From contig NZ_BMUF01000002.1 of NCBI RefSeq assembly GCF_014650055.1, positions 124,001 to 188,000 of the forward strand: 64,000 bases of DNA, written 5' to 3'. The position numbers and the translations under genes were made by a program. Position 1 is the stretch's first letter. Every line of letters begins with the position of its first letter. Of this stretch, positions 39,921-48,664 are shown piece by piece. The notes under the pieces were generated by a model. That model did no database searches and had not been told where the DNA came from. It saw only the letters and a program-made list of their open reading frames with translations. The stretch comes from Streptomyces malachitofuscus. GTDB lineage: Bacteria > Actinomycetota > Actinomycetes > Streptomycetales > Streptomycetaceae.

Positions 39921-40681
39921 TCGGATGCGCCACCCTTCACGTACTTGTCGTAGCCCTCGGCCTCGAGCTGGTCGGCGAGCTCCGCGCCGCCGGACTCGGC
40001 GATGCGACCGTTCGCGAACACGTGCACGTGGTCGGGCTTGATGTAGCGCAGGATGCGCGTGTAGTGCGTGATCAGCAGGGTGCCGACCTCGCCGGACTCG
40101 CGGACGCGGTTGACGCCCTCGGAGACGACGCGCAGGGCGTCGACGTCCAGGCCGGAGTCGGTCTCGTCGAGGATCGCGACCTTCGGCTTGAGCAGCTCGA
40201 GCTGGAGGATCTCGTGGCGCTTCTTCTCACCGCCGGAGAAGCCCTCGTTGACGTTGCGCTCGGCGAAGGCGGGGTCCATGTTGAGGCGCTCCATGGCCTC
40301 CTTGACCTCCTTCACCCAGGTGCGCAGCTTGGGGGCCTCGCCGCGGATGGCGGTGGCGGAGGTGCGCAGGAAGTTGGAGACGGAGACGCCGGGGACCTCG
40401 ACCGGGTACTGCATGGCGAGGAACAGGCCGGCCCGGGCACGCTCGTCGACGGACATCTCCAGGACGTCCTCGCCGTCGAGGGTGACGGTGCCGCCGGTGA
40501 TCGTGTACTTGGGGTGACCCGCGAGGGAGTAGGCGAGGGTCGACTTGCCGGAGCCGTTCGGGCCCATGATGGCGTGCGTCTCGCCCTGCTTCACGGTGAG
40601 GTCGACACCCTTGAGGATTTCCTTCGTGCCGTTCTCGACCTCGACGGTGACGTGCAGGTCTCGGATTTCAAGCGTTGCCAT
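39917..40681 (-). CDS. sufC: SufC ATPase of the Fe-S scaffold complex
   Basis: This 254-residue ABC ATPase has Walker A GPNGSGKST (40-48), signature FSGGEKKRHEILQL and Walker B VAILDETDSGLD. FSGGEKKR and the neighbouring sufB and sufD identify it as SufC rather than a transporter ATPase. It powers assembly of clusters on SufBCD in the cytoplasm. Confidence 0.96.
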   Translation of the reverse strand: MATLEIRDLHVTVEVENGTKEILKGVDLTVKQGETHAIMGPNGSGKSTLAYSLAGHPKYTITGGTVTLDGEDVLEMSVDERARAGLFLAMQYPVEVPGVSVSNFLRTSATAIRGEAPKLRTWVKEVKEAMERLNMDPAFAERNVNEGFSGGEKKRHEILQLELLKPKVAILDETDSGLDVDALRVVSEGVNRVRESGEVGTLLITHYTRILRYIKPDHVHVFANGRIAESGGAELADQLEAEGYDKYVKGGASE

Positions 40682-40688
40682 GGGTGCC

Positions 40689-41006
40689 TCAGGACTCCTG
40701 GGTGACGGAGACGAGCACGTCGTCCCCTTCGATCTTTACGGGGTATACGGGGACCGGGCGCGTCGCCGGAAGGGCGTCGGGCTTGCCGGAACGGAGGTCG
40801 AAACGCGAGCCGTGCAGCCAGCACTCGATGTGGCAGTCGTCCACCTCGCCCTCCGAGAGGGAGACGTTCGCGTGCGAGCAGATGTCGTGGATCGCGAACA
40901 CCTCGCCCTCGGTCTGCACGATGGAGACCGGCGTGCCGTCGAGTTCCACCCGCTTCGGGGTGTCCTCCTCCAGCTCGCTCAGCCCGCAGGCGCGTACGAA
41001 GGTCAT
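40689..41006 (-). CDS. Rieske [2Fe-2S] protein of the suf operon
   Basis: This 105-residue soluble NirD/BphA3-like Rieske ferredoxin carries both cluster motifs: CSHANVSLS (Cys-x-His) and CWLHGSRF (Cys-x2-His) near residues 43-67. It lies between sufD (ATGA overlap) and sufC, an arrangement typical of actinobacteria. It may supply electrons for cluster assembly; its role is not proven. Confidence 0.9.
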   Translation of the reverse strand: MTFVRACGLSELEEDTPKRVELDGTPVSIVQTEGEVFAIHDICSHANVSLSEGEVDDCHIECWLHGSRFDLRSGKPDALPATRPVPVYPVKIEGDDVLVSVTQES

Positions 41007-42187
41007 GCGACCGCCGCCTCCAGCTCCTCCTCGATCTTGGCGATCAGACGCTCCTCGATGTCCGGAACGCCGATCTGCTGGACGAGCTCGGCGAAGAAGC
41101 CGCGGACCACCAGACGGCGGGCGTCCTTCTCCGGGATGCCGCGGGCCATCAGGTAGAAGAGCTGCTCGTCGTCGAAGCGGCCGGTCGCGGAGGCGTGGCC
41201 GGCGCCGACGATCTCGCCGGTCTCGATCTCCAGGTTGGGCACGGAGTCGACGCGGGCGCCGTCGGTGAGGACCAGGTTGCGGTTCATCTCGTAGGTGTCG
41301 GTGCCCTCGGCCTTGGCCTCGATGAGCACGTCACCGATCCACACGGCGTGCGCCTCGTCGCCCTGGAGCGCGCCCTTGTAGACGACGTTGGACTTGCAGT
41401 GCGGCACGTTGTGGTCGACCAGGAGACGGTGCTCCTGGTGCTGGCCGGCGTCGGTGAAGTACAGGCCGAACAGCTCGGCCTCGCCGCCGGGGCCGGCGTA
41501 GATCACGCGCGGGTGGAGGCGTACGACGTCGCCGCCGAAGGTGACGACGACCGACTTGAAGGAGGCGTCGCGGCCGACCAGGGCGTTGTGCTGGGCGACG
41601 TGCACGGCCTTGTCGTCCCAGTCCTGGACGGAGACGACGGTGAGCTTGGCGCCGTCGCCGAGGACGAAGTCGACGTTGGCGGCGAGCACCGCGTCCCCGG
41701 TGTGGTCGATGACCACGAGGGCCTCGGCGAAGGCGCCGAGCTCGATCAGCTGGTGGCCGTAGGCGGTGCCGCCCTCGCCGTGCACCGCGATGCGGATCGG
41801 CTCGGTGAGCACGGTCTCCTTCGGCACGGTCACGACCGAGGCCCGCTCGAAGGCGGAGTACGCCTGGGCGGCGACGCGGTCCACCGGCGTGCCCGCGCGG
41901 CCGAGCCGGGCGTCGTCGCGGCCGACGGTCTCGACGGTGACGCCCTCGGGGGCCTCGACGGCGACCTTGACGCCCTCGCCGGTGGCGGTGGCGGTGCCGT
42001 CGTGCAGACCGCGCAGCCGCTCCAGCGGGGTGAACCGCCACTCCTCCTCACGGCCGTGGGGGACGGCGAAGTCCGCCACGTCGAAGGACGGGGGCGCGCT
42101 CATACGGGTGGCGACGGTCGACTCGGCGGCCACCGCGATCGAGCCCGCGGTCGTGGAACCCACGGGGATGTTCTGAGCCTCAGCCAT
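41003..42187 (-). CDS. sufD: Fe-S cluster assembly protein SufD
   Basis: This 394-residue beta-helix protein starts MAEAQNIPVGSTTAGSIAVA. GREEEWRFTPLERL near residue 50 and the C-terminal SufB/D core (HNVPHCKSNVVYKGALQGDEAHAVWIGDVLIEAKAEGTDTYEMNRNLVLTDGARVDSVPNLEIETGEIVGAGHASATGRFDDEQLFYLMARGIPE) are diagnostic, including the conserved His of GAGHAS. It forms SufBC2D with SufB and SufC. The gap to sufB is 58 bases. Confidence 0.95.
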   Translation of the reverse strand: MAEAQNIPVGSTTAGSIAVAAESTVATRMSAPPSFDVADFAVPHGREEEWRFTPLERLRGLHDGTATATGEGVKVAVEAPEGVTVETVGRDDARLGRAGTPVDRVAAQAYSAFERASVVTVPKETVLTEPIRIAVHGEGGTAYGHQLIELGAFAEALVVIDHTGDAVLAANVDFVLGDGAKLTVVSVQDWDDKAVHVAQHNALVGRDASFKSVVVTFGGDVVRLHPRVIYAGPGGEAELFGLYFTDAGQHQEHRLLVDHNVPHCKSNVVYKGALQGDEAHAVWIGDVLIEAKAEGTDTYEMNRNLVLTDGARVDSVPNLEIETGEIVGAGHASATGRFDDEQLFYLMARGIPEKDARRLVVRGFFAELVQQIGVPDIEERLIAKIEEELEAAVA

Positions 42188-42245
42188 GGCTGTCGTAGTG
42201 CTCGCTTTCCTTTGCGTAAGGGGCTTGACGGAACGGCGTGGTGCT

Positions 42246-43667
42246 TTAGCCGACCGCGCCTTCCATCTGCAGCTCGATCAGCCGGTTGAGCTCGAGCGCG
42301 TACTCCATGGGCAGTTCCTTGGCGATCGGCTCGACGAAGCCGCGCACGATCATCGCCATCGCCTCGTCCTCCGACATGCCGCGGCTCATCAGGTAGAAGA
42401 GCTGGTCCTCGGAGACCTTGGAGACGGTCGCCTCGTGGCCCATGGACACGTCGTCCTCGCGGACGTCCACGTAGGGGTAGGTGTCCGAGCGGGAGATGGT
42501 GTCGACGAGCAGCGCGTCGCACAGCACGTTGGACTTGGCGCCCGGGGCGCCCTCGCCGATCTCGATCAGACCGCGGTAGGAGGTACGGCCACCGCCGCGC
42601 GCCACCGACTTGGAGACGATGTTGGACGAGGTGTTCGGGGCCATGTGGACCATCTTGGCGCCCGCGTCCTGGTGCTGGCCCTCGCCGGCGAAGGCGATGG
42701 ACAGCGTCTCGCCCTTGGCGTGCTCGCCCATCAGGTAGACGGCCGGGTACTTCATCGTCACCTTGGAGCCGATGTTGCCGTCGACCCACTCCATGGTCGC
42801 GCCCTCGTAGGCCACGGCGCGCTTGGTGACCAGGTTGTAGACGTTGTTCGACCAGTTCTGGATGGTCGTGTAGCGGCAGCGGGCGTTCTTCTTGACGATG
42901 ATCTCGACGACCGCGGAGTGCAGCGAGTCCGACTTGTAGATCGGGGCGGTGCAGCCCTCGACGTAGTGCACGTAGGCACCCTCGTCGACGATGATCAGGG
43001 TCCGCTCGAACTGGCCCATGTTCTCGGTGTTGATCCGGAAGTAGGCCTGGAGCGGGATCTCGACGTGCACGCCCGGCGGCACGTAGATGAAGGAGCCGCC
43101 GGACCACACGGCGGAGTTCAGCGACGCGAACTTGTTGTCGCCGACGGGGATGACGGTGCCGAAGTACTCCTTGAAGAGCTCCGGGTGCTCCTTCAGCGCC
43201 GTGTCGGTGTCGAGGAAGATGACGCCCTGCTCCTCCAGGTCCTCACGGATCTGGTGGTAGACGACCTCCGACTCGTACTGAGCGGCGACACCGGCGACGA
43301 GGCGCTTCTTCTCGGCCTCCGGGATGCCCAGCTTGTCGTAGGTGTTCTTGATGTCCTCGGGCAGGTCCTCCCAGGACTCCGCCTGCTTCTCCGTGGAGCG
43401 CACGAAGTACTTGATGTTGTCGAAGTCGATGCCGGAGAGGTCGGAGCCCCAGTTCGGCATGGGCTTCTTCTCGAACAGGCGCAGGCCCTTGAGACGGAGC
43501 TTGGTCATCCACTCCGGCTCGTCCTTCTTCGCGGAGATGTCCCGGACGACGTCCTCGTTCAGACCGCGGCGCGCCGACGCACCGGCCTCGTCACGGTCGG
43601 CCCAGCCGTACTCGTAGTTGCCCAGACCCTCCAGCTCGGGGTGGGCAGTCTCCGTGGGGAGAGTCAT
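42246..43667 (-). CDS. sufB: Fe-S cluster assembly scaffold SufB
   Basis: This 473-residue protein has the SufB hallmarks [41 protein letters not shown] N-terminus (here [12 protein letters not shown]), [41 protein letters not shown] and [35 protein letters not shown]. The Cys in [13 protein letters not shown] corresponds to the sulfur acceptor/cluster site of the core. Its ATG overlaps the sufR stop (ATGA), so sufR is the first gene of the operon. Confidence 0.95.
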   Translation of the reverse strand: MTLPTETAHPELEGLGNYEYGWADRDEAGASARRGLNEDVVRDISAKKDEPEWMTKLRLKGLRLFEKKPMPNWGSDLSGIDFDNIKYFVRSTEKQAESWEDLPEDIKNTYDKLGIPEAEKKRLVAGVAAQYESEVVYHQIREDLEEQGVIFLDTDTALKEHPELFKEYFGTVIPVGDNKFASLNSAVWSGGSFIYVPPGVHVEIPLQAYFRINTENMGQFERTLIIVDEGAYVHYVEGCTAPIYKSDSLHSAVVEIIVKKNARCRYTTIQNWSNNVYNLVTKRAVAYEGATMEWVDGNIGSKVTMKYPAVYLMGEHAKGETLSIAFAGEGQHQDAGAKMVHMAPNTSSNIVSKSVARGGGRTSYRGLIEIGEGAPGAKSNVLCDALLVDTISRSDTYPYVDVREDDVSMGHEATVSKVSEDQLFYLMSRGMSEDEAMAMIVRGFVEPIAKELPMEYALELNRLIELQMEGAVG

Positions 43668-44377
43668 GCGGGGTTCCTCCCGGACGTGCTTTCAGATGCG
43701 TGGTGGGAAATCTCGGGGATGAACGTCGTGCAGACGCCGTCACCGTGCGCGATGGTGGCCAGTCGCTGCACATGCGTACCGAGAAGCTCGGCGAAAAATT
43801 CCGTCTCCGCCTCGCACAGCTGCGGAAATTCCTCGGCGGCGTGGGCGACCGGGCAGTGGTGCTGGCAGAGCTGCTCGCCGACCGGTGCGCTGCGCGCAGT
43901 CGCAGCGTACCCGTCCGCGCTCAGGGCCTTGGCCAGCGCTTCCGTACGGTCCTCGGGCGCCGCGGCGGCGACCGCCTTCCGGTAGGCCCCCGCCTGGGCG
44001 GCGATCCGGGCGCGGGCGAAGGCGGCGATCGCCTCGCTTCCGCCCTCCCGCTCGCCGATCCAGCGCAGGGCGTCCACGGCCAGCTTGTCGTAGGACTGGT
44101 CGAAGGCGTCGCGTCCGCAGTCGGTCAGGGCGAACACCTTGGCCGGGCGCCCGCGCGTGCGTGCGCCGTAGACCCGCCGTTCACGGGCTTCCACCACGTT
44201 GTCGGCGGCCAGTGCGTCCAGATGCCGGCGTACGGCCGCCTGGGTGAGTCCGAGTCGGTCGGCCAGCTCGGCGACGGTCGACGGGCCGTGGTCCAGGATG
44301 GAGCGGGCGACGCGGTTGCGGGTGGACCGCTCACCGGTTGCCAGTTCCTCGTGGGAAGCCTCGCCGACGTTTTTCAC
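43664..44377 (-). CDS. sufR: SufR iron-sulfur-sensing repressor of the suf operon
   Basis: GTG at 44377 ([21 protein letters not shown]) is preferred over an ATG at 44449: a -10-like AACAAT lies 7-12 bases before it, there is no ribosome site, and the operator overlaps it. This implies a leaderless mRNA. The 237-residue protein has an N-terminal HTH ([36 protein letters not shown]) and a C-terminal cysteine region ([21 protein letters not shown]) that would hold a [4Fe-4S] cluster. Loss of the cluster should relieve repression of sufBDCSU. Confidence 0.92.
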   Translation of the reverse strand: MKNVGEASHEELATGERSTRNRVARSILDHGPSTVAELADRLGLTQAAVRRHLDALAADNVVEARERRVYGARTRGRPAKVFALTDCGRDAFDQSYDKLAVDALRWIGEREGGSEAIAAFARARIAAQAGAYRKAVAAAAPEDRTEALAKALSADGYAATARSAPVGEQLCQHHCPVAHAAEEFPQLCEAETEFFAELLGTHVQRLATIAHGDGVCTTFIPEISHHASESTSGRNPA

Positions 44378-44390
44378 AACGCCATTGTTG
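44377..44390. promoter_or_regulatory. SufR operator CAAC-N6-GTTG overlapping the sufR start
   Basis: CAAC-GCCATT-GTTG matches the CAAC-N6-GTTG palindrome I recall as the Streptomyces SufR site. Read on the minus strand it covers the -10-like AACAAT and the GTG start, so bound SufR would block initiation directly. Confidence 0.75.
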
Positions 44391-44449
44391 CGTAATTCGT
44401 CTGAGCCGGGCAAGCCGCGCCCGGACGACCCGAAGGTGCGCTGCATCAC

Positions 44450-44497
44450 TTAGGTAAACCTAATTTGACCTGCGGAAACGATCTTTGATCGATCAAA
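44450..44497. promoter_or_regulatory. two palindromes upstream of the AAC(3)-family gene
   Basis: TTAGGT-AA-ACCTAA (44450-44463) and the perfect 14-base palindrome TTTGATCGATCAAA (44484-44497) lie in the sufR/acetyltransferase divergent region, with TTGACC at 44465-44470 as possible -35. The first has the arms of an iron box, but a 2-base spacer in place of 7, so it is not a normal DtxR/DmdR site. Confidence 0.45.
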
Positions 44498-44538
44498 TCG
44501 GTGGCGCCCGCGGACGGTGTCCGGAACACTCCGGGACC

Positions 44539-45351
44539 ATGCCCACACCCCCTCCGACCGGCCCTCTTGTCACCCGGGACACCCTGTCCACACAGCTGCG
44601 CGAGCTCGGTGTCCGGCCCGGCGAGATCCTTCTCGTCCACTCCTCGCTCAGCTCCCTCGGCTGGGTGAACGGCGGACCGGTCACGGTCGTCCGCGCGCTG
44701 CTCGACGCGCTCGGCCCGGACGGCACGCTGGTGGTCCCCACGCAGTCCGGCCACCTCTCCGATCCCGCGCTGTGGCAGGCACCGCCGGTGCCCGAGGAGT
44801 GGTGGGCGGACATCCGGGCCACGATGCCCGCCTACGACCCGCTGACCACGCCCTCGCGCGGGGTCGGCGTGATCCCGGAGACCGTGCGGACCTGGCCGGG
44901 GGCGCTGCGCAGCGCGCATCCGCAGACGTCGTTCGCCGCGGTGGGAGCCCGCGCGGCGGAGGTCGTCGCCGGACACGCGACCGACTGCCGGCTGGGCGAG
45001 CTCAGCCCCCTGGCAACGCTGGAACGGCTCGCCGCGCGGGTTCTGCTGCTCGGCGCCGGATACGACAGCTGCACCAGCTTCCACCTCGCGGAATACCGGG
45101 TCCCGTCCCCGCGCGTGCAGGTGGGGCGCCCCGCGCCCGACGGCTGGGAGACGGTGACCGAGGTGTCGATCACCTCCGAACGGTTCGACGAGCTGGGCCA
45201 CGACTTCGAACGCGACCGTGCCGTCGTACGCGGCAGGGCCGGGGCGGCCGAGGCCCGGCTGTTCCCCGTGGCGGACGCCGTGGCCTACGCCGAGCGGTGG
45301 CTGCCGGTGCACCGGCCCCGGGAGGAGGAACTGGAGCACCCCGCGGTCTGA
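44539..45351 (+). CDS. AAC(3)-family aminoglycoside N-acetyltransferase-like protein
   Basis: The start MPTPPPTGPLVTRDTLSTQL was chosen because upstream codons of the frame run through regulatory palindromes. The 270-residue protein matches the antibiotic N-acetyltransferase family: ILLVHSSLSSLGWVNGGPVTVVRALLDALGPDGTLVVPTQSGHLSDP, SRGVGVIPETVRTWPGALRSAHPQTSFAAVGARA, LLGAGYDSCTSFHLAEY. Active members acetylate aminoglycosides at N3 from acetyl-CoA, but many Streptomyces paralogs have other or unknown substrates. It stands alone, 31 bases before an ABC exporter. Confidence 0.85.
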   Translation: MPTPPPTGPLVTRDTLSTQLRELGVRPGEILLVHSSLSSLGWVNGGPVTVVRALLDALGPDGTLVVPTQSGHLSDPALWQAPPVPEEWWADIRATMPAYDPLTTPSRGVGVIPETVRTWPGALRSAHPQTSFAAVGARAAEVVAGHATDCRLGELSPLATLERLAARVLLLGAGYDSCTSFHLAEYRVPSPRVQVGRPAPDGWETVTEVSITSERFDELGHDFERDRAVVRGRAGAAEARLFPVADAVAYAERWLPVHRPREEELEHPAV

Positions 45352-45382
45352 GGCCGCGACCGCCTCCCTAGACTCGTGACCC

Positions 45383-46306
45383 ATGCGAAGTGAGCCCGTG
45401 GTCCAGGTGCAGGCCCTGGTGAAGCGGTACGGCACGAAGACCGCGGTGAACGGCCTCGACCTGGTGGCCCGGCAGGGCGTGACCGCCGTGCTCGGCCCCA
45501 ACGGAGCGGGCAAGACGACCACGGTCGAGACCTGCGAGGGGTACCGGCGGCCGGACTCCGGCACGGTGCGCGTCCTGGGCCTCGACCCGGTGGCACAGGC
45601 GGCGGAGCTGCGGCCCCGCCTGGGAGTGATGCTCCAGTCCGGCGGCGTCTACTCGGGCGCCCGGGCCGAGGAGATGCTGCGGCACGTGGCGAAGCTCCAC
45701 GCCCATCCGCTGGACGTGGACGCGCTGATCGAGCGGCTGGGGCTCGGCTCCTGCGGCCGCACCTCGTACCGGCGGCTCTCCGGCGGCCAGCAGCAGCGGC
45801 TCGCCCTGGCCATGGCCGTGGTCGGCCGCCCGGAACTGGTCTTCCTCGACGAACCGACGGCCGGCCTCGACCCGCAGGCCCGCCGCGCCACCTGGGACCT
45901 CGTACGCGATCTGCGCACCGACGGCGTGTCCGTCATCCTCACCACGCACTACATGGACGAGGCCGAACAGCTCGCCGACGACGTGGCGATCATCGACGCC
46001 GGCCGCGTCATCGCCCAGGGCTCCCCGGAGGAGCTGTGCAAGGGCGGTGCCGAGAACACCCTGCGCTTCTCCGGGCGCCCGGGACTGGACGTCCTCTCGC
46101 TGCTCAAGGCCCTGCCGTCCGACTCCACGGCCGCCGAGGTGGCCCCCGGCTCGTACCGGGTCGCCGGCAAGGTCGACCCTCAGCTGCTCGCCACGGTGAC
46201 GTCCTGGTGCGCACAGCACGGGGTGATGCCGGACCGGATCTCGGTGGAGCGGCACACCCTCGAGGACGTCTTTCTGGAACTGACGGGCAAGGAGTTGCGC
46301 GGATGA
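45383..46306 (+). CDS. ABC-2 type exporter, ATP-binding subunit
   Basis: This 307-residue DrrA-like ATPase has Walker A GPNGAGKTTT near 38-47, signature LSGGQQQRLALAMAV, Walker B LVFLDEPTAGLDPQ and the switch His in LTTHYMDEAE. The C-terminus ends LELTGKELRG. A -10-like TAGACT ends 8 bases before the ATG, suggesting a leaderless start. The original GTGA-type junction with the permease has been separated by three 92-base units that each repeat the last ten codons. Confidence 0.93.
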   Translation: MRSEPVVQVQALVKRYGTKTAVNGLDLVARQGVTAVLGPNGAGKTTTVETCEGYRRPDSGTVRVLGLDPVAQAAELRPRLGVMLQSGGVYSGARAEEMLRHVAKLHAHPLDVDALIERLGLGSCGRTSYRRLSGGQQQRLALAMAVVGRPELVFLDEPTAGLDPQARRATWDLVRDLRTDGVSVILTTHYMDEAEQLADDVAIIDAGRVIAQGSPEELCKGGAENTLRFSGRPGLDVLSLLKALPSDSTAAEVAPGSYRVAGKVDPQLLATVTSWCAQHGVMPDRISVERHTLEDVFLELTGKELRG

Positions 46307-46582
46307 TTTCCGCCCAGACGGAGACCGGCCGGGGGTCCGGGGGTTGCCCCCCGGGGAGACACAGCCTGGAACTGACGGGCAAGGAGTTGCGCGGATGATG
46401 TCCGCCCAGACGGAGACCGGCCGGGGGTCCGGGGGTTGCCCCCCGGGAAGACACAGCCTGGAACTGACGGGCAAGGAGTTGCGCGGATGATTTCCGCCCA
46501 GACGGAGACCGGCCGGGGGTCCGGGTGTTGCCCCCCGGGAAGACACAGCCCGGAACTGACGGGCAAGGAGTTGCGCGCGTGA
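46303..46582 (+). repeat. three 92-bp tandem units forming a chain of coupled mini-ORFs
   Basis: Units start at 46303, 46395 and 46487, with the next unit position at 46579 being the permease GTG; the period is exactly 92 bases and copies differ at only a few positions. Each unit opens with an ATG overlapping the previous stop (ATGA), encodes a 31-residue peptide (MISAQTETGRGSGG... ending LELTGKELRG) and stops at the next overlap; the last overlaps the permease start as GTGA. Because 92 is not a multiple of 3, insertion of whole units keeps the stop-start overlap chain intact. The middle of each unit (CCGGGGGTCCGGGGG...CCCCCCGG) is a GC-rich hairpin like those dispersed elsewhere in the window. 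Whether the peptides are made is unknown. Confidence 0.9.
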
Positions 46583-47349
46583 CCGCCACCGGGACCTATT
46601 CCCCCAAGCCGGGTGCGGCACCGCTGGCCCGCATGATCGCCGCGCAGGCCGTGCTCGAGACGAGGATGCTGCTGCGCAACGGCGAGCAGCTGCTGCTGAC
46701 GGTGATCATCCCCACGCTGCTGCTGGTGCTCTTCAGCACCGTGGACGTGGTGGACACCGGCGACGGCGAGGCGGTCGACTTCCTCGCCCCCGGCATTCTC
46801 GCGCTCGCCGTGATGTCGACGGCGTTCACCGGCCAGGCCATCGCGACCGGCTTCGAACGCCGCTACGGCGTGCTGAAGCGGCTGGCCGCGTCGCCGCTGC
46901 CACGCTGGGGCCTGATGACCGCGAAGACGCTGTCGGTGCTGGTCACCGAGGTCCTCCAGGTGCTCCTGGTGACCGTGATCGCCCTCGCGCTCGGCTGGTC
47001 CCCGCAGGGCAGCCCCGTCGCGGTGTTCCTGCTGCTGGTCCTGGGCACGGCCGCGTTCTCCGGGCTGGGCCTGCTGATGGCGGGCACGCTCAGGGCGGAG
47101 GCTACGCTCGCCGCCGCCAACCTGGTGTTCCTGCTGCTGCTCGTCGGCGGCGGGGTGGTCGTACCGCTGGACGAGTTCCCGGACGCGGCGCAGGACGTGC
47201 TCGGCCTGCTGCCGATCTCCGCGCTCTCGGAGGGCCTGCGGGACGTGCTCCAGCACGGCGCCGGGATCCCCTGGGGAAGCCTCGGGATTCTCGCCGTGTG
47301 GGCGGTCGCCGGCCTCGCGGCGGCCGGGAAGTTCTTCCGCTGGGAGTAG
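46579..47349 (+). CDS. ABC-2 type exporter, permease subunit
   Basis: The GTG start overlaps the stop of the last mini-ORF (GTGA). The 256-residue DrrB-like protein has six predicted membrane helices, with EQLLLTVIIPTLLLVLFSTVDVVD first and GLGLLMAGTLRAEATLAAANLVFLLLLVGGGVVVPLDEFP containing the ABC-2 signature region. FERRYGVLKRLAASPLPRWGLMTAK is the typical cytoplasmic loop. It pairs with the 45383 ATPase. The substrate is unknown; ctaA follows 62 bases downstream. Confidence 0.9.
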   Translation: MTATGTYSPKPGAAPLARMIAAQAVLETRMLLRNGEQLLLTVIIPTLLLVLFSTVDVVDTGDGEAVDFLAPGILALAVMSTAFTGQAIATGFERRYGVLKRLAASPLPRWGLMTAKTLSVLVTEVLQVLLVTVIALALGWSPQGSPVAVFLLLVLGTAAFSGLGLLMAGTLRAEATLAAANLVFLLLLVGGGVVVPLDEFPDAAQDVLGLLPISALSEGLRDVLQHGAGIPWGSLGILAVWAVAGLAAAGKFFRWE

Positions 47350-47398
47350 GCGGCATGGCCGGGACGGACCCTCGTGAAAGCGTGCACAAGCGGCCGCA

Positions 47399-47404
47399 TA
47401 CGAT
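47399..47404 (+). promoter_or_regulatory. -10 element of a leaderless ctaA promoter
   Basis: TACGAT ends 7 bases before the GTG at 47412, so transcription would start at or next to the start codon. No good -35 is evident. Confidence 0.45.
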
Positions 47405-47411
47405 GGGACGC

Positions 47412-48434
47412 GTGCCAAACGTGACCCGCGCCGACGCCCAGGCGGCCCTGCGCAACCCGCTCGCCTTCATCGCCGCACGCTGGACCCCGGACCCCCGGAC
47501 GGTCCGGCGGGCGGCCCTCGCCGCGCTCGTCATGTCGGTGGTCATCGTGGTCACCGGCGGTGCCGTACGGCTGACCGGCTCGGGCCTCGGCTGCCCGACC
47601 TGGCCCAAGTGCACCGACGACTCGCTCACCACGACCAGCGAGATGGGGCTGCACGGCGTCATCGAGTTCGGCAACCGCCTGCTGACGTACGTGCTCTGCG
47701 CCGCGGTCGGCTGGGCGATCATCGCGGCCCGCTCCCAGAAGCCGTACCGGCGCAGTCTGACCCTGCTGGGCTGGGCGCAGTTCTGGGTCGTGATGGGCAA
47801 CGCGATCCTCGGCGGCATCGTGGTCCTCGTCGGCCTGAACCCGTACACGGTCGCGGCGCACTTCCTGCTGTCCTCGGCGCTGATCGCGGTCGCCACGGTG
47901 ATGTGGCAGCGCACCCGCGAGGGCGACGCCGAGCCGCGGCCGCTGGTCGGCAAGGCCGTGCAGCAGTTGGTGTGGTTCCTGGTCGCCGCCTCCGTGCTGC
48001 TGATCGCGGTCGGCACGGTGGTCACCGGCGCGGGCCCGCACGCGGGTGACTCCAGCGAGGTACCGCGGATGCCCCTGGACTGGGAGACGGTCAGCAAGCT
48101 GCACGCCGTGCTGGCGTGGATCGTGGTGACGCTGACGTTCGCCCTGTGGTTCGTCCTGAAGGCGGTCGACGCCCCCGCGAGCCCCCTGGACCGCACCCGC
48201 GAACTCTTCCTGATCCTGCTCGCGCAGGGCGCCATCGGCTATGTGCAGTACTTCACCGACCTCCCCGAGGTGCTGGTGGGCCTGCACATGTTCGGGTCGT
48301 GCGTGATGTGGATCTGGGTACTCCGGGTCCTGCTGTCGCTGCGCGAGCGCCCGGAGGAGATGGCACCGGGGGCGGCGGCCGCGCCGGTCGCCCAGGAGCC
48401 GGCCACGAGCGCGTCGATCGCCGCTCCCCGGTAG
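47412..48434 (+). CDS. ctaA: heme A synthase (COX15/CtaA family)
   Basis: GTG at 47412 (MPNVTRADAQAALRNPLAF) fits the -10 element TACGAT; an ATG three codons upstream is the alternative. The 340-residue protein has eight predicted membrane helices with conserved heme-ligand histidines (LHGVIEFGNRL, AAHFLLSSAL, SKLHAVLAW, GLHMFGSC) and the extracellular cysteine pair GCPTWPKC after GGAVRLTGSGL. It oxidises heme O to heme A for cytochrome aa3 oxidase. ctaB, the preceding enzyme, is 2 kb away on the other strand. Confidence 0.93.
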   Translation: MPNVTRADAQAALRNPLAFIAARWTPDPRTVRRAALAALVMSVVIVVTGGAVRLTGSGLGCPTWPKCTDDSLTTTSEMGLHGVIEFGNRLLTYVLCAAVGWAIIAARSQKPYRRSLTLLGWAQFWVVMGNAILGGIVVLVGLNPYTVAAHFLLSSALIAVATVMWQRTREGDAEPRPLVGKAVQQLVWFLVAASVLLIAVGTVVTGAGPHAGDSSEVPRMPLDWETVSKLHAVLAWIVVTLTFALWFVLKAVDAPASPLDRTRELFLILLAQGAIGYVQYFTDLPEVLVGLHMFGSCVMWIWVLRVLLSLRERPEEMAPGAAAAPVAQEPATSASIAAPR

Positions 48435-48664
48435 TCACGGGTCGGCCGGGCCCGGCGTGGCGCCCACTTCCCGGCGGCCGGCGCGGCCGCGGGCGGCGCC
48501 CTGTGCAGGACCCGGCCGACGGTGTGCGGCTCGTTCCGGGTGACCGGCGTGACGGGGCACGTGAACGGCTGCTCGTGCGCCCAGGTGAGATGGCGGCGCC
48601 CGCGGCGGTGTCCCGGCGTGCGGGCGGGCACGGTGTCGGTCGGCGGGCGCCCGGTCCTCACGTC

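Noticed and set aside
44450..44463. DtxR/DmdR iron box
   Set aside because: The arms TTAGGT/ACCTAA fit but are 2 bases apart, where the 19-base iron box has 7, so the site is noted only as a palindrome.
46303..46582. CRISPR-like array
   Set aside because: Three contiguous near-identical 92-base units have no unique spacers and no cas genes. They are tandem duplications of an operon junction.
48239..48661. Minus-strand 140-residue frame between ctaA and the amidohydrolase gene
   Set aside because: Most of it overlaps ctaA, it has no ribosome site and its composition is that of a shadow frame.
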